Below, one piece after another: positions 48,123 through 52,937 of a stretch of 52,937 nucleotides of DNA. Source of the DNA: an uncultured bacterium (lineage in GTDB: Bacteria; Bacillota; Bacilli; Lactobacillales; Lactobacillaceae). The stretch covers positions 1 through 52,937 of the forward strand of contig CAJMLF010000014.1 in assembly GCA_905214235.1 (NCBI GenBank), given 5' to 3'. The notes under the pieces were generated by a model that did no database searches, had not been told where the DNA came from, and saw nothing but the letters and a program-made list of their open reading frames with translations. How positions within the stretch are numbered: the stretch's first letter is position 1; each line of letters opens with the position of its first letter. Both the position numbers and the translations under genes were made by a program.

Positions 48123-51038
48123 ATGTTAAAGAAACAAATAAGTAAGGGATATTTGTTTTGGAGTATTTTGAGTGTAATTGCACTCCTGTGTTTTCTGGGG
48201 ACAGTAGGCCAATTAATGACCCACCTGAATGGTCACCCGGCTTACTTTGCTGGCTGGTGGCTGGTCAAGATGGCCGTCAGTGCATTAGTTGTCATTGTCC
48301 CCATCCTAATTGGGACAGGCCAACGCTACCCGAAGCGCCGGTTGGGAATGGCGGTTTGCCTATGGCTACTGGGGGCCCTGGGTTTTATCTGGGCCAAGTA
48401 CACGACCCAGCCCATCCTTAGCACTAGTCAACCGTCGCCGGAGCTGTATGTCGGTCAGGAAGTCTTCATTGCCTGGCTAGTCGGGACGGGGCTTTTTATT
48501 TTTGCCCGGCCTCTCCAGCAGCTCCTGCACCGGTGGTCAATTGATCATCGCCGTCACTGGCTGATTGCCATTACGGTGGCCTTCTTTGTTATCCGCCTGT
48601 TTAATGGCTACGACCTGCTTGGCTTTCACCGCGGGACCAGCCTTGTCTGGTTTGTGTACCTCTTTGCGGCAGGGGATTGGCTAGCTAATGACCGTGAATG
48701 GCTAAAGAAGTGGCCAAGCTGGTTGTACGGGCTGCTGACGGTGGCCATGTTCTGCCTTTCCGGAATCATGACCTGGCTAAACATGAGCCGGATCATCTAC
48801 AGCCCACACCGGGGCTTTACCCCGAATTACCACTACCTACTGGCGATTAATGCTTATCAGCCGGTAGTGATCATTACCTGCCTGCTCGCCTTTGCCTGGG
48901 CAATCCGGGGGACCAAAGGCCAGTGGGCTAACGACCATAACATTGTGCAGGGGATCCTCCTACTGGGCTTACTGGGAACCCCCCAGGCGGTAACCCCGAT
49001 TATGGTGCCGACGGTAAAGTGGCCGCTAGTAGTCGCACTGGCAATTATCCTGGCGGTCCTCCTGTTGGGCCTGCCAGGGGTGATCACCAGAATTGACTGG
49101 GCAATCGACACCAACTGGCGGAGGCTCTTAATCTGGGGGAAGCAGTTTGCGAAGCGCTTCTGGCCGGTTTTGCTAACCTACGCCATCCTGTGGCTGATCA
49201 CGGTGGCCTCGTTTGCCATCCTTTGGAACAATGACCTCACAATGGTCCAGTGGGTAGTGACCCAGCGGGCGAAGATTGTGACGGTCAACGTCTTAATCAT
49301 TTTTGCCATTGTCCTCTTGCTGATGGCCCTGACCAATCGTTGGTGGCTCAGCAGCGGTATCGGCATTGTCTTCTACCTCGGCTGGCTGGTGGCATCTGTC
49401 TTGAAGATTGCGGCTCGTAATGAGCCCATCCTGCCGACTGATGTCTCTACCGTTACGGCCCCCGGTGAACTGCTGGGGATGGTGAACCCCTGGGTCTTGG
49501 TGGGCGCACTACTAGGCATCGTCTTGCTAATTGTCATTTTTGCCTGGGTGGAACACCTCTACGGGAAGCCAACCCGCTTCAGTGTGTGGGCCCGGATAAT
49601 CGTGGCTGTTCTTGCCGTGCTGTTTTTGGCCAGCTTTACCCGGGCCAATCACAGTAAGTCAATCGTCTTTAAGCAGTTGCAGCGGCTGGACGATACTCCC
49701 TACTTCTACAGTCAGATTCGGGGCGCCCGGATGAACGGGACCTTATTACAGTTTGCCAATAACGTTGATGTCCATGTCATGACCGAGCCGGCGGGCTACA
49801 CCAAGTCACGGATGGACCAAATTGAGCGGCGCTACGCTCAAGCCGGCGTGAAAATTAACCAGCAGCGGACCCACCAGAACGTGGGTAAGCAGAACCTGGT
49901 ATTTGTCCTGAGTGAAAGCTTTGCTGACCCTCGCCGGGTACCGGGGATGAAGGTAAGCGGCGGTGACCCACTGCCGTTCTTGCACCAGTTTAAGCAGCAT
50001 ACGACCAGTGGCCTGATGATCAGTTCTGGTTACGGTGGGGGGACCGCCAACATGGAGTACCAGGCGCTGACGGGACTATCGATTGCTAACTTCTCGCCAA
50101 CGATGCCGACACCGTACTCACAGTTAGTGCCCTACCAGCAACGCACCTTCACCATCAACCGCCTTTTCCACTACGCAATCGGTATTCACCCGTTCACGGC
50201 TAACCTCTATAGCCGTAAGACGGTTTACAAGAAGTTTGGCTTTAAGAAGTTCTACCACTTTGACGGTGGTAACAAGATCACCTACAAGAGTAAGATCCAA
50301 AATAATCCGCGGGTCAGCGATGACTCGACCTATAAGGAAATCGACCTGAACCTTCACCGCCAGCCCCACGGGAAGTTTATCCAGGTGGCCACGATGCAAA
50401 ACCACATGCCGTACCGGCCGGAATACTACCACAAGCGGCAGTACCACGTTTCCGGACGGGGCTTTAAGAATGCTGACCAGCAGGGGCAAATTGAGGCTTA
50501 CATCCAAGGAATCCATTACACGGACCAGGCGCTGGACGGGTGGATTCACCGGGTTGACGGGATGAAGCAGCCGACGACAATCGTCTGGTATGGCGACCAC
50601 CTACCGGGAATTTACCACGGCCTGCCGATGAGCAAGTACGGAATTCCGCTGCACGAGACGGACTACTTCATTTACAGCAATAAGGCTGCCCGGCGGATGA
50701 ATACGGACCGGCTGACGGCCCAGCATAAGATTGTAGGTCCCAACGACTTTTCCGCGATGGCCCTGGCCAAGATGGACGTCAAAGTATCACCTTACTACGC
50801 CCTCTTGACGGAGGTTGAGGAAGACCTGCCGGCAATTTCGCTGCCAACCAACGGAACGGCGAAGAACAACACCGCCCACCAGAGCGGGATCTCGTTCGTC
50901 AACCAGCGGGGCCAGCATACGAAGTTGAATGCCAAGCAGCGCAAGCTCTTTGACGACTACCGGCTGGTTCAATATGACCTGACGGCTGGTCACCACTACC
51001 TATTGAAGGATAGTTTCCTCAAACAGGTTGCAAAGTAG
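48123..51038 (+). CDS. LtaS-like sulfatase-fold membrane protein with a long membrane domain
   Basis: Probable phosphoglycerol or related head-group transferase of the alkaline phosphatase superfamily, active outside the membrane. The protein has 971 residues; LtaS has about 650. Roughly the first 500 residues hold 12 or more membrane helices. The catalytic domain (about 590-850) keeps the LtaS set: metal-binding E598 in LSESFADPRR, nucleophile T641 in GGGTANMEYQALTG, HMPYRPEYY and D825-H826 in WYGDHLPGIYHG. True LtaS has five helices, so this is another branch, perhaps modifying a wall polymer or glycan. ATG 48123 is preferred to a TTG nine bases upstream. Confidence 0.82.
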   Translation: MLKKQISKGYLFWSILSVIALLCFLGTVGQLMTHLNGHPAYFAGWWLVKMAVSALVVIVPILIGTGQRYPKRRLGMAVCLWLLGALGFIWAKYTTQPILSTSQPSPELYVGQEVFIAWLVGTGLFIFARPLQQLLHRWSIDHRRHWLIAITVAFFVIRLFNGYDLLGFHRGTSLVWFVYLFAAGDWLANDREWLKKWPSWLYGLLTVAMFCLSGIMTWLNMSRIIYSPHRGFTPNYHYLLAINAYQPVVIITCLLAFAWAIRGTKGQWANDHNIVQGILLLGLLGTPQAVTPIMVPTVKWPLVVALAIILAVLLLGLPGVITRIDWAIDTNWRRLLIWGKQFAKRFWPVLLTYAILWLITVASFAILWNNDLTMVQWVVTQRAKIVTVNVLIIFAIVLLLMALTNRWWLSSGIGIVFYLGWLVASVLKIAARNEPILPTDVSTVTAPGELLGMVNPWVLVGALLGIVLLIVIFAWVEHLYGKPTRFSVWARIIVAVLAVLFLASFTRANHSKSIVFKQLQRLDDTPYFYSQIRGARMNGTLLQFANNVDVHVMTEPAGYTKSRMDQIERRYAQAGVKINQQRTHQNVGKQNLVFVLSESFADPRRVPGMKVSGGDPLPFLHQFKQHTTSGLMISSGYGGGTANMEYQALTGLSIANFSPTMPTPYSQLVPYQQRTFTINRLFHYAIGIHPFTANLYSRKTVYKKFGFKKFYHFDGGNKITYKSKIQNNPRVSDDSTYKEIDLNLHRQPHGKFIQVATMQNHMPYRPEYYHKRQYHVSGRGFKNADQQGQIEAYIQGIHYTDQALDGWIHRVDGMKQPTTIVWYGDHLPGIYHGLPMSKYGIPLHETDYFIYSNKAARRMNTDRLTAQHKIVGPNDFSAMALAKMDVKVSPYYALLTEVEEDLPAISLPTNGTAKNNTAHQSGISFVNQRGQHTKLNAKQRKLFDDYRLVQYDLTAGHHYLLKDSFLKQVAK

Positions 51039-51039
51039 C

Positions 51040-51306
51040 TTGACAGGAGTAAACGAAAGTCGGTACAATAACGTCAACTATGAAAGGGCGCTGAGGCAAG
51101 ACCCAGTAGTTGACCAGTGGACATTCAGAGAGCAGGCGGTGTTTGCGAGCCTGCCAGGCTGGGAAAACGAATTACACTTGCTGAGCCCGTCTTTTGATCG
51201 GATCGTCCCGTTATCGGCGAGAGCGGTAGTTCATTTGAACTACAATTCAAGGTGGTAACGCGGTTAAATCGTCCCTGACTTCATTTTAGAAGCCAGGGAT
51301 TTTTTG
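51040..51306 (+). promoter_or_regulatory. tyrS leader: Tyrosine T-box leader and promoter of tyrS
   Basis: Promoter TTGACA (51040-51045), 18 bases, TACAAT (51064-51069), two bases after the previous stop. The leader has GTCAACTA/TAGTTGAC, a typical stem I with CAGAGAGC and GGCTGGGAAAACG, a TAC specifier (51173-51175) in GAATTACACTT, the T-box AAGGTGGTAACGCGG (51249-51263) and a terminator (51272-51299, T6 tail) 30 bases before tyrS. Uncharged tRNA-Tyr should permit read-through. Confidence 0.92.
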
Positions 51307-51336
51307 TATCCGTGGATGTTTTAGGAGGGACATTGC

Positions 51337-52587
51337 ATGAACATTATTGATGATTTGAAATGGCGTGGGGCGATTAACCAGGCCACGGACTTAGACGCAC
51401 TGAAGAAACTGACGGAGGATAAGCAGATTGCCCTTTACTGTGGAACTGACCCAACCGGTGACAGTCTGCACATTGGGCACCTGATCCCATTCATGATTCT
51501 GAAACGGTTCCAGTTGGCTGGCCACCACCCGGTAATTATCATTGGTGGGGGGACCGGTGCGATTGGGGACCCATCTGGTCGGAAGAGTGAACGGCAACTG
51601 CAGACGATGGACCAGGTTCACCACAACGAAGAAGCCCTGACAGCACAGATGAAGAAGTTGTTTGGGACCGAAAACTTCACCATCGTTAATAACTACGACT
51701 GGCTTTCCAAGATCAGCCTGCTGGACTTCTTGCGGGACTACGGGAAGCTGTTCAACATTAATACCATGCTGAACAAGGAAGTTGTAGCTAGCCGTCTAGA
51801 AGCCGGGATCTCATTTACGGAGTTTACCTACCAAATCCTCCAATCAGTCGACTTCTTGCACCTGTACCGGCATAATGATGTTCAACTGCAGATTGGTGGT
51901 TCTGACCAGTGGGGGAACATCACGGCCGGAATTGACCTGATCCACAAGGTGGAAGGCCCGGAGACAGAGGTTTACGGGCTGACGATTCCGTTGATGCTGA
52001 AGGCTGACGGGACAAAGTTTGGTAAGACTGCGGGCGGTGCTGTCTGGCTTGACCCGAAGAAGACGTCCCCATACGAATTCTACCAATTCTGGATCAACCA
52101 GGATGACCGCGACGTTGTTAAGTACCTGAAGTACTTCACCTTCCTTTCTAAGAAAGAAATTGATGACCTCGCTGAAAAGGTGGAGAAGGAACCATGGAAG
52201 CGTGAGGCGCAACGGCGGCTTGCGGAAGAAGTGACGAAGTTTGTTCACGGCGAAAAGGCGGTTGAAGAGGCGGAACGAATCAGTAAGGCTCTCTTCTCCG
52301 GGGATGTTGCTGACCTGTCAGTTGCCGAAATCGAACAAGGCTTCAAGAACATGCCTTCAGTCGACGTGGAAAATAAGAAGGAAAACATTGTCATCTGGTT
52401 AACCGATAACGGGATTGAACCGTCACGTCGGCAGGCCCGGCAAGACGTTTCCAACGGTGCTATCCGGATTAATGGTGAGAAGGTCGACGATGTTGATGCC
52501 GAAATTGACCCAAGTAGCCACTTTGACGGCAAGTTTGTCATTGTCCGGCGGGGGAAGAAGCACTACTTCCTGGCCCGGGTTAAATAA
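51337..52587 (+). CDS. tyrS: Tyrosyl-tRNA synthetase
   Basis: Charges tRNA-Tyr. The protein has 416 residues, class Ic. HIGH motif in GTDPTGDSLHIGHLIPF near residue 45; the KMSKS equivalent is KFGKT near residue 229, as in the TyrS type common in Gram-positives. SDQWGNITAGIDLI lies between. A C-terminal S4-like RNA-binding domain starts near 350 (SRRQARQDVSNGAIRINGEKV). ATG after TTAGGAGGG. Confidence 0.97.
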   Translation: MNIIDDLKWRGAINQATDLDALKKLTEDKQIALYCGTDPTGDSLHIGHLIPFMILKRFQLAGHHPVIIIGGGTGAIGDPSGRKSERQLQTMDQVHHNEEALTAQMKKLFGTENFTIVNNYDWLSKISLLDFLRDYGKLFNINTMLNKEVVASRLEAGISFTEFTYQILQSVDFLHLYRHNDVQLQIGGSDQWGNITAGIDLIHKVEGPETEVYGLTIPLMLKADGTKFGKTAGGAVWLDPKKTSPYEFYQFWINQDDRDVVKYLKYFTFLSKKEIDDLAEKVEKEPWKREAQRRLAEEVTKFVHGEKAVEEAERISKALFSGDVADLSVAEIEQGFKNMPSVDVENKKENIVIWLTDNGIEPSRRQARQDVSNGAIRINGEKVDDVDAEIDPSSHFDGKFVIVRRGKKHYFLARVK

Positions 52588-52606
52588 CTTTTAGAATTTA
52601 ATGTTT

Positions 52607-52653
52607 GCAAAAGCTCCTGCTAAAGTTTAAATTAGCGGGAGCTTTTGCTTTTT
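52607..52653 (+). terminator. tyrS terminator
   Basis: 17-bp stem (52607-52623 with 52632-52648) and TTTTT tail. Confidence 0.93.
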
Positions 52654-52937
52654 AAATGCTGATATTCGAACAATAAATGGGATGGAGTATGTAAAAGTTC
52701 AGAACTGCTAATTCACACTCCGAAAAAGTAAAAATAGCGCTTGACGCTTGTGCGAATACCATGTATTATATTTAACGTTGTCACAGAGATGACGGATTGG
52801 TTACAATTCTTTGACAAGGAAGTTAAATTTCTTGTTGACAACTTCTGGACAACGTGATATATTATAAAAGCTGCTTGTTAATGAGCTAACTTAATTAATT
52901 AAAATTAGTTGTTGACTTTGATGAGCAGATTTGATAA
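52654..52937 (+). promoter_or_regulatory. Tandem strong promoters leading out of the window
   Basis: Two near-consensus promoters point right: TTGACG-17-TATTAT (52741-52769) and TTGACA-17-TATATT (52835-52863). Spacing of 94 bases and strength resemble rRNA operon promoters. Upstream, CGAAC (52667-52671), 25 bases, GTTCA (52697-52701) is a weaker PurBox-like pair. No gene starts before the window ends. Confidence 0.6.

Noticed and set aside
51028..51258. 76-residue frame upstream of tyrS
   Set aside because: Lies inside the tyrosine T-box leader, which accounts for the conserved sequence.

Overview
The window looks like the chromosome of a heterofermentative lactobacillus, most likely the Limosilactobacillus (fermentum/mucosae/reuteri) group. 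This is judged from gene content, moderate-to-high GC coding sequence with AT-rich spacers, strong AGGAGG-type ribosome binding sites, T-box and PyrR leaders, and protein families typical of lactobacilli. The species cannot be fixed by reading alone. There are 45 protein genes, no tRNA or rRNA, no insertion sequence, prophage or CRISPR array. Nearly all genes are metabolic and intact.

Layout. 1-3850 (minus): alpha-xylosidase and its pentoside/hexuronide-type transporter, behind a promoter that overlaps a catabolite (cre) site. 4150-9200: nucleoside salvage operon deoC-deoB-pdp-deoD plus a SorC/DeoR-type regulator. 9250-13490: guaB (IMP dehydrogenase lacking CBS domains), an LCP cell-wall protein and a two-component system. 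13600-16350: AzlCD branched-chain amino acid exporter and an OFA-family MFS transporter. 16350-19000: pyrDFE behind a leader with one clear and one probable PyrR attenuator. 19060-23260: nitroreductase, L-2-hydroxyisocaproate-type dehydrogenase, cyclopropane fatty acid synthase and an AI-2E family permease. 23550-25970: acetolactate synthase and decarboxylase (acetoin pathway). 26260-31050: fhs, purE, purK, purB. 31240-31930: a 59-residue membrane protein and a GNAT acetyltransferase. 32020-35800 (minus): methionine operon metA, O-acetylhomoserine sulfhydrylase, hom, behind a methionine T-box. 36030-45800: purCSQLFMNHD. 45900-52590: gpmA, a DUF975 membrane protein, a large LtaS-like sulfatase-fold membrane protein, and tyrS behind a tyrosine T-box. 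The last 350 bases hold a terminator and strong promoters pointing out of the window.

How it fits together. The window encodes the whole route from PRPP to IMP (purF, D, N, SQL, M, K, E, C, B, H), the formate-tetrahydrofolate ligase that supplies the one-carbon donor, and the first step from IMP to GMP. Four promoters (purC, purE, fhs and the OFA transporter) carry inverted CGAAC/GTTCG half-sites with the same 24-base spacing, as expected of a PurR operator. This puts the uncharacterised transporter in the purine regulon, and it is the most useful new inference here. Other points worth following are the tandem pyr attenuators that now precede only pyrDFE, a ribosome-binding-site hairpin switch ahead of the 59-residue membrane protein, and three large structured intergenic elements.
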